A stretch of DNA of 46,753 nucleotides, taken from assembly GCA_963660615.1 (NCBI GenBank), contig CAVKYE010000009.1, positions 1 through 46,753 on the forward strand, given 5' to 3'. This stretch comes from Coprosoma sp963660615 (GTDB lineage Bacteria > Bacillota_I > Bacilli_A > RF39 > UBA660). Shown here piece by piece: positions 15,097 to 23,784 of the stretch; within the stretch, counting starts at the first letter, position 1; each line of letters begins with the position of its first letter. Both the position numbers and the translations under genes were made by a program. The notes beneath the pieces were generated by a model. It saw only the letters and a list, made by a program, of their open reading frames with translations. It was not told where the DNA came from and made no database searches.

Positions 15097-15264
15097 CTAT
15101 TTTTTTTCTTTATGAACTGTTGTTTTATTGCATTTTTTACAATATTTTTTTAATTCTAAACGTTCTGGAGTGTTTCTTTTGTTTTTTTCAACACGATAAT
15201 TTTCATTTTTACATACTGTGCAAGCAAGTGTGATATTTTCTCTTGCTTCTCCTTTTTTTGCCAT
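15097..15264 (-). CDS. rpmG: Ribosomal protein L33
   Basis: A 55-residue reading from ATG (15264-15262) to TAG (15099-15097): MAKKGEARENITLACTVC, then NENYRVEKNKRNTPERLELK, then KYCKKCNKTTVHKEKK. The CTVC and CKKC pairs form the zinc ribbon of the Cys-containing (C+) L33 type. A GGAGGG site precedes the start. It lies between the class B PBP and efp. PBP-rpmG adjacency is common in Firmicutes. Confidence 0.93.
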   Translation of the reverse strand: MAKKGEARENITLACTVCKNENYRVEKNKRNTPERLELKKYCKKCNKTTVHKEKK

Positions 15265-15307
15265 AAATATCCCTCCTTCTTTACAAAGTTACTTACATTA
15301 TATCATT

Positions 15308-17422
15308 TTATTTGTAAATTTCAAAGTATTTTTTGGAAATTGAGTCTGCTAATCGTTTATTTATTGAAGATTGGTAGCTACTTCTACCGTCACTTCTTGA
15401 TACATCTGGGGAAATTATTGTGAATGTTACTTTAGGATTATCACTTGGAGCATAGGCAACAAAGGTTGTTGTTATGGTTTCTTTATCGACTACTCCATCT
15501 CCATCTGTGTCTATGAAACTTTGGCTTGTTCCGGTTTTGCCGGCTGGTTTATATTCTTTGCTTATGTAGCCTACTCCGGTACCATAGTTCATTACGGCTT
15601 CGAATCCTTGGTGAACTCTATCCATATATTCTGATTTGGTATCTACTTTATTTAGTTCTTTTGGTTTTGTTTCATTTTTTATTTTTGATGAACTATCATA
15701 AAGTCCTTTATATAGGTATGGTTGCATTCTAGTGCCTCCATTGGCGATGGTGTTTATATACTGTGATAATTGGATTGGGGTGTATGTGTCATACTGTCCT
15801 ATTGAAAAGTCTAATAGATATCCGGCTGTTGTTTTTGAACCTTTATATCCCAAACTTTCTACTGGTAAATCTATTCCGGTTTTGACACCTAGTCCAAATT
15901 GTTCGAAGGTTGATCTGTATGTATCGAAGGCTTGTTTGTCTACTGTTAATGGTTTATTGTATTTGTAATTACCATTTCCGACTTTAATAGCGGTGTAGAA
16001 CTGGTACGTGTTTGATGAATAAGCGAGGGCGGAGATGTCATTTAGTTTACCTAGTCTTTTCCATGAACATTTTTCTGGTGTGGCGGCTATTTTTACACAT
16101 GTATCTTGTCTATACTCACCTATTTTTAGGGCTCCTGTGTTATAACCAACTATTTGACTTGCTCCTTTGATGGCTGATCCTACTACTACTGGGGATGTTA
16201 GGATGCCTGGGGTGTAGTCGTATACTTTTAGTTCGTTGTTTTCTTCTTTTACTTGTTTTCCAGCCATTGCTAATATTTCTCCGGTGTTTGGATCTGATAT
16301 TATGGCAAATGACCTATTATAGTATTCGGTGTTAGTTTCTTTTTTTGTTTTTAATACTTCTTCGGTTAGAATTTCTTCTAGGGCTTTTTGAAGGTTTATA
16401 TCGATTGTTAAGATGATATCTTTTCCTCTTTTACCTTCTTTTAATAAAGTATATGTTCCGTCATCTGAAACTTGGTATTTGTTTTTCTTTCCTTTTAATA
16501 TGTCTTCATATTGGTATTCTAGGTAACTTATACCTACTCTATCGTTTAGGCTATATCCTTTTTTTAGATAATGTTCTTTTAGTTCTTTTGGTATTCCGCT
16601 TTTGCTTGTTGAAACGTTACCTAGTATTGTTTTAAAGATATCTCCATATGGATAGGTTCTATCCCAGTCTAGTTTGGTGTTTACACCATTTAGTCTACTA
16701 AGGTTTTCTGATACTCTTGCATATTCTTCGTCGGTTACGTCTGTATCTTTGATGGTTTTTTCGGCGTATGAGTAACCGTTATTCATAAGGAAATATATGT
16801 AAGCTGCTTTTTTGTCATCTTCTGTGTATATTGATAGATCTTCTTCGGTAACTCTTTCTATTTTTAGTTTTTCTATATCATCAACGGTGATTTTTCTTTG
16901 TTTTAGTTTTTCCCATTCTTCATTGGTTATTTTGGCTTTGGCGGCTTCTTTGTTGTTTTTTACCCAAAATGATTTGAAGTCGTAATCTGTTAGTGATGAA
17001 TAGTCTAGAGAAATCATGGTGGCTAGTTTATAGGCTATTTTCATTTCTTTTTTTGTGGTTATACCTGATGGTTTTTGGTAATATATAACTTTTTTGGCGG
17101 TGTTGTCTACTATTAGGTTGCCATTTCTATCATAAATTCTTCCTCTTGGGGCGGATGGACCATCTACGGTTTTTTGGGTTAGGGTTTCTATTTCATTTTT
17201 ATAGTAATCGTTTTTTACTATTTGTACAGAAAACAAGCCACTCATTAAAATTATGATTAGAACCATTATGAGGATGGTTAAGATGTTGTATCTTTTTTCT
17301 ATTTCGGCTTTGACGTCTTTGTTTTCGCGTCTTGTGCTTTTTAGATGAAGTTGTTTATGTCTTTTGATTAATGGGCCTTTTATCATTGATTTTAGTTCAT
17401 TATTTTTCTTTTTTCTTTTCAA
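15308..17422 (-). CDS. Class B penicillin-binding protein (PbpA/MrdA-type transpeptidase)
   Basis: Crosslinks peptidoglycan outside the membrane. I place the start at TTG 17422, because AGAGGTG lies 6 bases upstream and the frame before it overlaps a gene on the other strand. This gives 704 aa. A basic cytoplasmic tail, a membrane helix at about 40-65 (NILTILIMVLIIILMSGLFS), then the PBP dimer domain (PRGRIYDRNGN). The linker region has YPYGDIFKTILGNVSTSKSG and DRVGISYLEYQYE. Catalytic motifs are SAIK (SxxK), SSN (SxN) and KTGTS. The linker resembles Bacillus PbpA/PbpH, so it is a likely partner of RodA at 24225-25355. Confidence 0.9.
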   Translation of the reverse strand: MKRKKKNNELKSMIKGPLIKRHKQLHLKSTRRENKDVKAEIEKRYNILTILIMVLIIILMSGLFSVQIVKNDYYKNEIETLTQKTVDGPSAPRGRIYDRNGNLIVDNTAKKVIYYQKPSGITTKKEMKIAYKLATMISLDYSSLTDYDFKSFWVKNNKEAAKAKITNEEWEKLKQRKITVDDIEKLKIERVTEEDLSIYTEDDKKAAYIYFLMNNGYSYAEKTIKDTDVTDEEYARVSENLSRLNGVNTKLDWDRTYPYGDIFKTILGNVSTSKSGIPKELKEHYLKKGYSLNDRVGISYLEYQYEDILKGKKNKYQVSDDGTYTLLKEGKRGKDIILTIDINLQKALEEILTEEVLKTKKETNTEYYNRSFAIISDPNTGEILAMAGKQVKEENNELKVYDYTPGILTSPVVVGSAIKGASQIVGYNTGALKIGEYRQDTCVKIAATPEKCSWKRLGKLNDISALAYSSNTYQFYTAIKVGNGNYKYNKPLTVDKQAFDTYRSTFEQFGLGVKTGIDLPVESLGYKGSKTTAGYLLDFSIGQYDTYTPIQLSQYINTIANGGTRMQPYLYKGLYDSSSKIKNETKPKELNKVDTKSEYMDRVHQGFEAVMNYGTGVGYISKEYKPAGKTGTSQSFIDTDGDGVVDKETITTTFVAYAPSDNPKVTFTIISPDVSRSDGRSSYQSSINKRLADSISKKYFEIYK

Positions 17423-17486
17423 AAAAATCACCTCTTTTCTTATCTTTTTTTGGTTATTTACATATACTTTATGTAAAGGAGGATTT

Positions 17487-17747
17487 ATGCATAAATTGAT
17501 TAAACAGTATATTGACAAATTGACTATAAATAATATAAACGATTTTGCTGAAAAAAACAATTGTTTTTTGAATAAAAATGAATTAAATTTGTTATATGAT
17601 TGTATTAAAGTACATTATTTAGACATTTTAAAAGGTAACGATAGTTATGTTATCGAAACCCTTAGGAGTAATTTGACTGAAGAGAATTTTGATAAGGTGA
17701 TTAATCTTTATAATTTATATAAATCAAAGTATAAAAATTATTTATAG
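17487..17747 (+). CDS. DUF2624-like small protein (YqfT-like)
   Basis: 86 residues from an ATG with an excellent AAAGGAGG site. It is helical and charged: MHKLIKQYIDKLTINNINDF, a middle KNELNLLYDCIKVHY, and an end LTEENFDKVINLYNLYKSKY. Length, pattern and position next to nfo match Bacillus YqfT (DUF2624), which lies beside yqfS (nfo). No function is known for the family. The last 10 bases overlap the end of nfo on the opposite strand. Identification rests mainly on context and overall pattern. Confidence 0.65.
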   Translation: MHKLIKQYIDKLTINNINDFAEKNNCFLNKNELNLLYDCIKVHYLDILKGNDSYVIETLRSNLTEENFDKVINLYNLYKSKYKNYL

Positions 17748-18652
17748 TAATTTCTAATTTTTTCTAGTAATTTTGAATCGAATTTTTTTGATTTTATCAT
17801 TTCGATTTCAAATTTATATGGTGGATAGGTGCGGTCTTTTCCACCTTCTTTTTCTGGAATGTAGGGTGTTTCTAGGATTTTTGGAATGTTTTTTAATTTT
17901 GGGTGGTAGATTATGTTTATTATGTTTTCAAAGCCTATTTTGCCAAAGCCGATGTTTTCGTGTCGGTCTTTTCTTGCTCCTATTTCGTTTTTGCTGTCGT
18001 TGATGTGAAGGCATGCTAAACGTTCTAGGCCAATTATGTTATCAAATTCTTCTAAGACCTTTTCTAGGTCTTCTAGGTTATAACCAGCATCGTTTATGTG
18101 ACAGGTGTCTAGACATACCATTATTCTGTTTTTTTGATTTATTCCATCTATTATTTCTTTTATTTCTTCGAATGTTTTGCCTATTTCGGTTCCTTTTCCA
18201 GCCATGGTTTCTAGGCATATTATTGGACCTTTTTCACTATCTAAAACAAGGTTTAAAGCGTTTATTATGTTTTTTATGGCTTGCGGTTCTTCTAGTCCGA
18301 CGTGGCTTCCTGGGTGGAGGACAACTTTAGAGATACCTAGTTTTTCGGTTCTTTTTAGTTCTTCTTTTAGAAAATTTATGGCAAAGTTGTATTTTTTTTC
18401 GTCTTTGTTATTGGCAAGGTTGATTATATATGGCGCATGAACGATTACGTTATTTATGTTGATGCTTTTTTCTTTCATTATTTTTTGAGCTTCTTTGGTA
18501 ATGTTTTCATCGATTTCTTTTCTTATGGTATTTTGTGGTGCTCCTGTATATATCATGAATGTGTTTGCTCCATAGCTTAGGGCTTCTTCTACGGATTTTT
18601 TTAATCCTTCTTTTGTGTATGAGACATGACTGCCTATAATTAAATTATTCAT
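17738..18652 (-). CDS. nfo: Endonuclease IV (AP endonuclease)
   Basis: Cleaves DNA 5' to abasic sites in base-excision repair, using three zinc ions in a TIM barrel. Metal-binding and family segments are in order: IGSHVSY, VHAPYIINLAN, VLHPGSHVG, CLETMAGKGTEIG, VCLDTCHINDAGY, LHINDSKNEIGARKDRHENIG and ILETPY. The length, 304 aa, is slightly above the usual 280-300. It appears to be a single-gene unit, with yqxA-like ending 48 bases beyond its start. It pairs functionally with the MutM glycosylase encoded at 27825-28646. Confidence 0.96.
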   Translation of the reverse strand: MNNLIIGSHVSYTKEGLKKSVEEALSYGANTFMIYTGAPQNTIRKEIDENITKEAQKIMKEKSININNVIVHAPYIINLANNKDEKKYNFAINFLKEELKRTEKLGISKVVLHPGSHVGLEEPQAIKNIINALNLVLDSEKGPIICLETMAGKGTEIGKTFEEIKEIIDGINQKNRIMVCLDTCHINDAGYNLEDLEKVLEEFDNIIGLERLACLHINDSKNEIGARKDRHENIGFGKIGFENIINIIYHPKLKNIPKILETPYIPEKEGGKDRTYPPYKFEIEMIKSKKFDSKLLEKIRNYYK

Positions 18653-18700
18653 TTTATCACCATTCTTATTTTATCATATTTTATGGTTTTTATAAAGGGT

Positions 18701-19030
18701 CTAGTTTAGGACTTTTGAAAGGATTTTGAAACTGCTTTCTACGGCTTTTCTCACTCCACTTTCGGTTATTTCTGATATTTTTAATCCTGTTTTTGACAAG
18801 GTGTTTTGGTAGTTTTTTTCGTTTGTTTTTAGGTATTTTTTTATATCTACTTGTTTACCGTTTGCGACATCTTTTTCGAATGATTTTATTTGTTTTTCGG
18901 TTAGGGCTACTTTTTTTCTGTTTTCATATTCTACGTATCCTGTGCTTTGTGATATATATAGGGTTATGAAGGTGGCAAATAAAATTATTGTGGTATATTT
19001 GAAGGTTTTTTTTAATATTTTACGTTCCAT
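18701..19030 (-). CDS. YqxA-like membrane protein (DUF3679 position)
   Basis: 109 residues with one N-terminal transmembrane helix (YTTIILFATFITLYI) and a basic/acidic helical outer part (KQIKSFEKDVANGKQVDIKK). The start overlaps the spoIIP stop by 11 bases. In Bacillus the order rpsT / gpr-spoIIP-yqxA is conserved, and this gene fills the yqxA place with matching size and topology. Sequence similarity is too weak to confirm by eye. A sporulation link is inferred only from position. Confidence 0.6.
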   Translation of the reverse strand: MERKILKKTFKYTTIILFATFITLYISQSTGYVEYENRKKVALTEKQIKSFEKDVANGKQVDIKKYLKTNEKNYQNTLSKTGLKISEITESGVRKAVESSFKILSKVLN

Positions 19031-19967
19031 TTACAAATTCTCCTATGATTGGGGTTATTATTTCGATTGTGTTTTGAACTTCTTCAATTGTGCTTGTATC
19101 GGTCCCTATTTCTAGGGTAAACATTTTTGGACTTAGATCTTGGTTATAGATGCCGTTATTTCCTTTTCCTCCTTTGATTAGGATATCTTTTGTTAAACTT
19201 GGATATTTTTCTTTAATCATATTATTTAGTTTTTTGGTCATGTTTAGGTTTTCTTCATAGGTGTCGTATTCATTTCCAATTACAAAGGTTATTTTCGCAC
19301 ATGATTTGTTGTTGATGATGGTGGTGGCTTTTTCTTTTGGTATACTGTCACGATGTAGGTCTATTATTAGTTTTAGTGATGATGTTTCTTTGATGGTTTT
19401 TTCGATGAAATATCTACTTGCGATATAGCTTTGGGAGTGTTTCATGTTGTTTAGGTTCATATAATCTATGATATTATCTTCCATTACTTTTGTTTCGATG
19501 TTTATTTTTTCTAGTCTGTTTTCAAAGATGTATGAGGCCATCATGACACCTGGGGATATGTTATATTCACTTAGACCTTTACCTGTATATTGTTCGTTTT
19601 GATGGGAATTATATATGTATACTAATGGATCTTTTTTTTGATTTTCTTTTTTGGGATTACTTACATAGCTCATATTTGATATATTGTTAGCTTTGACATG
19701 AAAGGTGTTTTCTAATATTGTTACTGGTTTGTTTATATCTAGAAAGTTTACGAACAATTTATTTAATAGATTATCAGCTTTTTTTTCGTATAGCATGTGG
19801 TAGTTCGAATCTACGAGCATCATTTTTATGAAGTTATCGTTTCCTGTTTTTAATTTGATACTCATAATTAGGTTGTAGGATATTTGATAACCTAGTATGA
19901 CTAGAAATAGGTATAGGATTATGCGGTATTTGAATTTTCTTTTTTTCTTTAGTTTTATTTTTTTCAT
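19020..19967 (-). CDS. spoIIP: Stage II sporulation protein P, peptidoglycan hydrolase
   Basis: Membrane-anchored amidase/endopeptidase that, with SpoIID and SpoIIM, thins septal wall and drives engulfment. An N-terminal helix at about 14-32 is followed by the catalytic domain: VYIYNSHQNEQY, ASYIFENRLEK, LIIDLHRDSIP (near residue 205), KITFVIGNEYD and GIYNQDLSPKMFTLEIGTD. These are the conserved SpoIIP blocks in order. At 315 aa it is shorter than Bacillus SpoIIP (~400), mostly in the linker. Gene order gpr-spoIIP-yqxA matches Bacillus. This shows the lineage keeps an engulfment gene. Confidence 0.93.
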   Translation of the reverse strand: MKKIKLKKKRKFKYRIILYLFLVILGYQISYNLIMSIKLKTGNDNFIKMMLVDSNYHMLYEKKADNLLNKLFVNFLDINKPVTILENTFHVKANNISNMSYVSNPKKENQKKDPLVYIYNSHQNEQYTGKGLSEYNISPGVMMASYIFENRLEKINIETKVMEDNIIDYMNLNNMKHSQSYIASRYFIEKTIKETSSLKLIIDLHRDSIPKEKATTIINNKSCAKITFVIGNEYDTYEENLNMTKKLNNMIKEKYPSLTKDILIKGGKGNNGIYNQDLSPKMFTLEIGTDTSTIEEVQNTIEIITPIIGEFVNGT

Positions 19968-20040
19968 AATTATCGCCTCATTTATATTAATTATATGTAA
20001 GCGGTTATGAATAAAATGTAGAATTTTAAATAATATAAAA

Positions 20041-20070
20041 AAGACTTGTCTAAAATATTTTAGATAAGTT
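20041..20070 (-). terminator. Intrinsic terminator after gpr
   Basis: Stem CTTGTCTAAA (20045-20054) / TTTAGATAAG (20059-20068) with one G-T pair, followed on the minus strand by CTTTTTT. It makes gpr separately terminated from spoIIP. Confidence 0.75.
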
Positions 20071-20086
20071 TAATAAAAAGATGTAT

Positions 20087-21094
20087 TTAATCTGTTATTT
20101 GTTCATGAAGTGCTATGTTTATGCCTTCGCTTATGATTTTGGATAGTTTTTCGATGATGAAGTCTTCTTCTTTGGGGGTTACCATGAGATTATATCCTAT
20201 GGGATTTAATATTTCATATATTAGTGATTTTACTTCGGCATCTGTTAGGTTACCAACGATTCCAAAAAGATTTTTTTTATCTATTTCTCCTATGTTTATG
20301 TCTTTTTTTAGGTAATTTACGTTTATTTTTAGTTTTTCTTCGGGGTTTTTGTAGGTTTTTTTTGTATATGCAAAGTGTTTATACATATAATTTATTGTAT
20401 CACTAACTATGCTGGCGGCATCTACTACGGTTGGTACGCCTATGGCTATTACTGGTACTTTTAGGGTGTCTTTACTGATTTCTTTTCTTTTGTTTCCGAC
20501 TCCACTTCCTGGGTTTATACCTGCATCAGTCATTTGGATGGTTTTGTTTACTCTTTCTATGGAACTACTGGCTAGGGCATCTATGGTTATTACGAAATCT
20601 GGTTTTATTTCTTTTACTAAGGATTTTATTAGGTCGCTTGTTTCGATTCCGGTTTGGCCCATTACACCTGGGGAGATTGCCCATACTCTTCTAAAACCTT
20701 TTTCTAGGTTTCCATATATGTATAGATGGTTTGTTACTAAGATGTCTTTTAGGGCTTTTGGCCCTAGGGCATCTGGTGTTGTTTTTTCGTTTCCAAGGCC
20801 AACTACTAAACATGTGCTTTCTTTGTTTATGTCTTTTAATAGTTTCTTTAGTTCTGACGCGAATATTTTTTTGATTTGCTCACTATTGTCGTGATCGGTT
20901 ACGTCTGAAAATTCTATTGTGATGTAATTTCCTGGTTTTTTATTTATTTTTTTTCCATCTTTTTCGTTTAGGGTTATGTTTGTTATTTTTATGTCTCCAT
21001 ATTTTTTTGATGTGGTATCTGATATAAGTTCAATGGCTAGATCTGTTCTTACTTCGTATTTTTCCATGTCAATTTTATGTCCCATATTTATCAC
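20087..21094 (-). CDS. gpr: Germination protease
   Basis: Spore protease that degrades small acid-soluble proteins at germination. It is made as a zymogen in the forespore. The N-terminal region MEKYEVRTDLAIEL matches the processing segment of Bacillus Gpr. Core blocks are VVGLGNEKTTPDALGPKA, ISPGVMGQTGIETSDL, DFVITIDALASSSIERVN, QMTDAGINPGSGVGNKRKEI and AIGVPTVVDAASI. The length, 335 aa, is a little below the usual ~370. It is divergent from rpsT, exactly as in Bacillus. A SigG promoter could not be identified with confidence in the 94-base gap. Confidence 0.95.
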   Translation of the reverse strand: MINMGHKIDMEKYEVRTDLAIELISDTTSKKYGDIKITNITLNEKDGKKINKKPGNYITIEFSDVTDHDNSEQIKKIFASELKKLLKDINKESTCLVVGLGNEKTTPDALGPKALKDILVTNHLYIYGNLEKGFRRVWAISPGVMGQTGIETSDLIKSLVKEIKPDFVITIDALASSSIERVNKTIQMTDAGINPGSGVGNKRKEISKDTLKVPVIAIGVPTVVDAASIVSDTINYMYKHFAYTKKTYKNPEEKLKINVNYLKKDINIGEIDKKNLFGIVGNLTDAEVKSLIYEILNPIGYNLMVTPKEEDFIIEKLSKIISEGINIALHEQITD

Positions 21095-21188
21095 CTATAA
21101 CTATTTTTACCAAAAATACTGTATTTTATTTGCTTTTTTTTAGAAAATTTGCTAAAATGGTTTTTAGTGATGGCTTGGAGGTGAAATT

Positions 21189-21452
21189 ATGGCCAATATG
21201 AAGAATGCTGAAAAAAGAATTTTAGTTAATGCTAAGAAAAGTTCTCGTAATAATGTTTATGCTGCTAGTATGAAAACTGCGGTTAAGAATGTTGAGAAAG
21301 CTGTTTTATCTAAGGATAAGGATAAAGCTTTAGAGGCTTTAAAAGTAGCTATTAAGAGAATTGATAAGGCTACTGGTGCTAATGTAGTGGCTAAAAATAA
21401 ATGTGCCCGTGAAAAGTCAAGATTAACTAAAAAGGTAAATGCTATGAAGTAA
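21189..21452 (+). CDS. rpsT: Ribosomal protein S20
   Basis: Small basic helical 30S protein: MANMKNAEKRILVNAKKSSR, KTAVKNVEKAV and the late KNKCAREKSRLTKKVNA segment. The length, 87 aa, is normal. GGAGGTG lies 8 bases before the ATG, and TAAAAT near 21153 is a plausible -10. Divergent from gpr, a neighbour pair conserved from Bacillus. Confidence 0.96.
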   Translation: MANMKNAEKRILVNAKKSSRNNVYAASMKTAVKNVEKAVLSKDKDKALEALKVAIKRIDKATGANVVAKNKCAREKSRLTKKVNAMK

Positions 21453-21529
21453 TTTACTTTTTTTCTTTTTTGACTTTTTTTTATAATTTTTTTGTGATTT
21501 TCTGATATAATGTTTGTAGGTGAATGCGG

Positions 21530-22459
21530 ATGAAACGAGTTTTTTCTATTGTAACAATTTTGTTGATTATTCTTGCTGTTTGTTTTTTTTATCGAACGGA
21601 GATTGTTTCTTTTGCTCTTAAGAACATGGCTGAGTATACTAATGTTTCTTCGCCTTCTAGTAATAGTTATAAGAATGATTTTAAGTTTTCTTTTGTTCAG
21701 GATACGGATAATTTTCATGTTAAGAGCAGACAAGATATTTTGAATGTTATTTATACGGTTTTAAATTCTGGGGTAAATTCTTTTACTTTTTATTGTGATA
21801 AGGATTTTGATGGGTGTAGTGATGAGCTTGAAAGTGTATCTGAAAATCAGACTTTGCTTTCGGTTATTAATAATATGGTTTCTCCATATAATAGTTATCA
21901 AAAGCTTTATATTACTACTAATGCTTATGGAAGGGCAACTATAGAGGTTAAAAAGTTATATAGTGATGCTGATATTAAGGCTGTTAATGAGAAGATTAAT
22001 AGTATTAAGGCAGAGATTATTAATGATGGGATGTCTAATAGGGATAAGATTAAGGCTTTTCATGATTATTTGATTAATAATACGGTTTATGATGAAGATC
22101 GGGCTTCACTTATTGAAAAGGGTGATGATACAACTTATAAGTATAATTCTCATAAGGCTAATGGCCCTTTGTTAGAGGGATTTGGATTATGTAGTGGTTA
22201 TAGTGATGCAATGAAGTTGTTTTTGGATGATTTGGATATTCCAAATTATAAAGTGGCCAATGATAATCATATTTGGAATTTGGTTTATATTGATAATGCG
22301 TGGCTTCATTTGGATTTAACTTGGGATGATCCTGTTACAAGTGATCATAGTAATTTGTTACTTCATAAGTTTTTCCTTGTCGATACTAATACTTTACTTA
22401 GTTTAGATACTGTAAGTCATAGTTTTAATAGGGATTATTATCCCGAAATAAAAAGTTAG
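21530..22459 (+). CDS. Membrane-anchored transglutaminase-like (cysteine protease fold) protein
   Basis: An N-terminal helix (FSIVTILLIILAVCFFY) serves as signal or anchor. The extracellular region ends in a transglutaminase-like core: GLCSGYSDAMKLF with catalytic Cys near residue 220, DNHIWNLVYI with His near 245 and LHLDLTWDDP with Asp near 263. The helix before it (RDKIKAFHDYLINNTVYDED) is typical of bacterial cell-surface members. Of two in-frame ATGs, 21530 is correctly spaced from AGGTG at 21518-21522, while 21524 is too close. The catalytic triad looks intact, and likely substrates are envelope proteins or peptides. It ends in a bidirectional terminator shared with the kinase gene. Confidence 0.8.
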   Translation: MKRVFSIVTILLIILAVCFFYRTEIVSFALKNMAEYTNVSSPSSNSYKNDFKFSFVQDTDNFHVKSRQDILNVIYTVLNSGVNSFTFYCDKDFDGCSDELESVSENQTLLSVINNMVSPYNSYQKLYITTNAYGRATIEVKKLYSDADIKAVNEKINSIKAEIINDGMSNRDKIKAFHDYLINNTVYDEDRASLIEKGDDTTYKYNSHKANGPLLEGFGLCSGYSDAMKLFLDDLDIPNYKVANDNHIWNLVYIDNAWLHLDLTWDDPVTSDHSNLLLHKFFLVDTNTLLSLDTVSHSFNRDYYPEIKS

Positions 22460-22475
22460 ATTTTCTAACTTTTTT
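22451..22475. terminator. Bidirectional terminator
   Basis: Stem AAAAGTTAGA (22451-22460) / TCTAACTTTT (22464-22473) with T runs on both sides. It contains the stop codons of both convergent genes (22457-22459 and 22465-22467). Confidence 0.8.
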
Positions 22476-23700
22476 CTATGTTATAAATTGGTAATATTAT
22501 GGTGACTATTGTGTATTCGTTTTCTTTTGATTTGTATGTTATGCTTCCGCCATGGGCTCTTATTATTTCATCTGATAAGGCGACGCCTAGGCCTGAGCCT
22601 TTTTCTTTGGTGGTGAAGAATGGTTCTTTTATTTTTTCGATGATGTCTTTTGGGATTCCTTTTCCATTATCTTTGAAGTAAATATATATTTTTTCTTTTT
22701 TTGGTTCGCTTTTTATTTCTATTTCTGGATTTTCTTTTAGGGCTTCGATGCTATTTTTTATTATGTTTACAAATACTTGAGTGAGTCTGTTATAATCTCC
22801 ATTTATATAGATTTCATCATCGTATAGGTCTATTTTTGTTTTTATGTGTTTTCCTTTAAAGTATAGGTCAAATCTTTTTATTAGGTCTATTAGTAAGATG
22901 TTTATATCTATTATTTCTTTGTTTATTTTTAATTTGTTCATGGCTAAAAAGTCTTCTAGTAAGTATAATGTTTTTTCTATTTCTTCTTTCATTATGGGAA
23001 TGTATTTTTTTGAGTGTTCTTTGTTTTTAGTATCAAACATGTCTAGATAGCCTTTGCATACGGCGATGGGATTTTTTATTTCGTGGGTTATTCTAAAAAG
23101 GGCGGTTCTTATTTGTTTGTCGTGTTCGATTTCTTTGGATAGCTTATGAATTTTTAATAGGTCTTCGGCTTTTATCATGGCGTATATAGCACACCAAGAT
23201 AATATGCCTAGAAGGAATCCTGTAAAGATTATTTGGATGAATTCATCTTGGATGAATGGGGTTTCAATGAAGTGTATTGTGCATAGGAAAAATGTTTTTA
23301 TTATGGTAAAGATTATGATGAATACGTTAAAGCTTTTATTTTTTAATGTTAGATATAGTATATAGTATATTAGGTATTCTAGTAATATTATTATTAAGTA
23401 ATTATTATAAAAAAGATAATAGTAATATATGCATGTTACTGAGGTGAATATGATGCATATGTTATTTTTTTTGTAAAAGGATATTAGAAGTGGTATGTTT
23501 ATTATTACCATGGGTATTTCTTTGAATAATGGTACGTTATATTTTAATGATATGTATGTGGTTGAAAATATAGCTACTATTAGGGCAAGTTCGTTTTCTC
23601 TATCGTCCTCAATTTCTTTGAAGGCTGTGTAAAAGAGATATAGGCATAGGGGCATGAGTACGTGTATCATGTTTAAAAATAAGTTATCTATTAAAGTCAT
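22465..23700 (-). CDS. Orphan membrane sensor histidine kinase
   Basis: The N-terminal ~180 residues contain about six hydrophobic helices without a large external loop. A HisKA domain follows with FRITHEIKNPIAVCKGYLDMF (phospho-acceptor His near residue 205). The HATPase has the N box NIIKNSIEALKENP, G1 DNGKGIP, F box FFTTKEKGSGLG and G2 GSGLGVAL. No response regulator lies next to it. An orphan polytopic kinase of this layout resembles Bacillus KinB, which feeds Spo0F/Spo0A, and gpr and spoIIP are 1.4-2.7 kb away. Input signal and partner are not known. Confidence 0.88.
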   Translation of the reverse strand: MTLIDNLFLNMIHVLMPLCLYLFYTAFKEIEDDRENELALIVAIFSTTYISLKYNVPLFKEIPMVIINIPLLISFYKKNNICIIFTSVTCIYYYYLFYNNYLIIILLEYLIYYILYLTLKNKSFNVFIIIFTIIKTFFLCTIHFIETPFIQDEFIQIIFTGFLLGILSWCAIYAMIKAEDLLKIHKLSKEIEHDKQIRTALFRITHEIKNPIAVCKGYLDMFDTKNKEHSKKYIPIMKEEIEKTLYLLEDFLAMNKLKINKEIIDINILLIDLIKRFDLYFKGKHIKTKIDLYDDEIYINGDYNRLTQVFVNIIKNSIEALKENPEIEIKSEPKKEKIYIYFKDNGKGIPKDIIEKIKEPFFTTKEKGSGLGVALSDEIIRAHGGSITYKSKENEYTIVTIILPIYNIEKS

Positions 23701-23756
23701 TTTATCACCAGGATTATTATATTATTTTTTTTTGTCGAAAAAAGTCGAAAAAGGTA

Positions 23757-23784
23757 GAAAAAAAATAAGTTTTGACTTATTTTA
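23757..23784 (-). terminator. Terminator of the EIIB-like gene
   Basis: Stem AAAATAAGT (23762-23770) / ACTTATTTT (23775-23783), followed by a T run on the minus strand. The stop codon (23777-23779) is within the stem. Confidence 0.7.

Noticed and set aside
17423..17560. 46-residue N-terminal extension of the class B PBP
   Set aside because: It overlaps the well-supported plus-strand gene at 17487. The TTG at 17422 has a proper AGAGGTG site.
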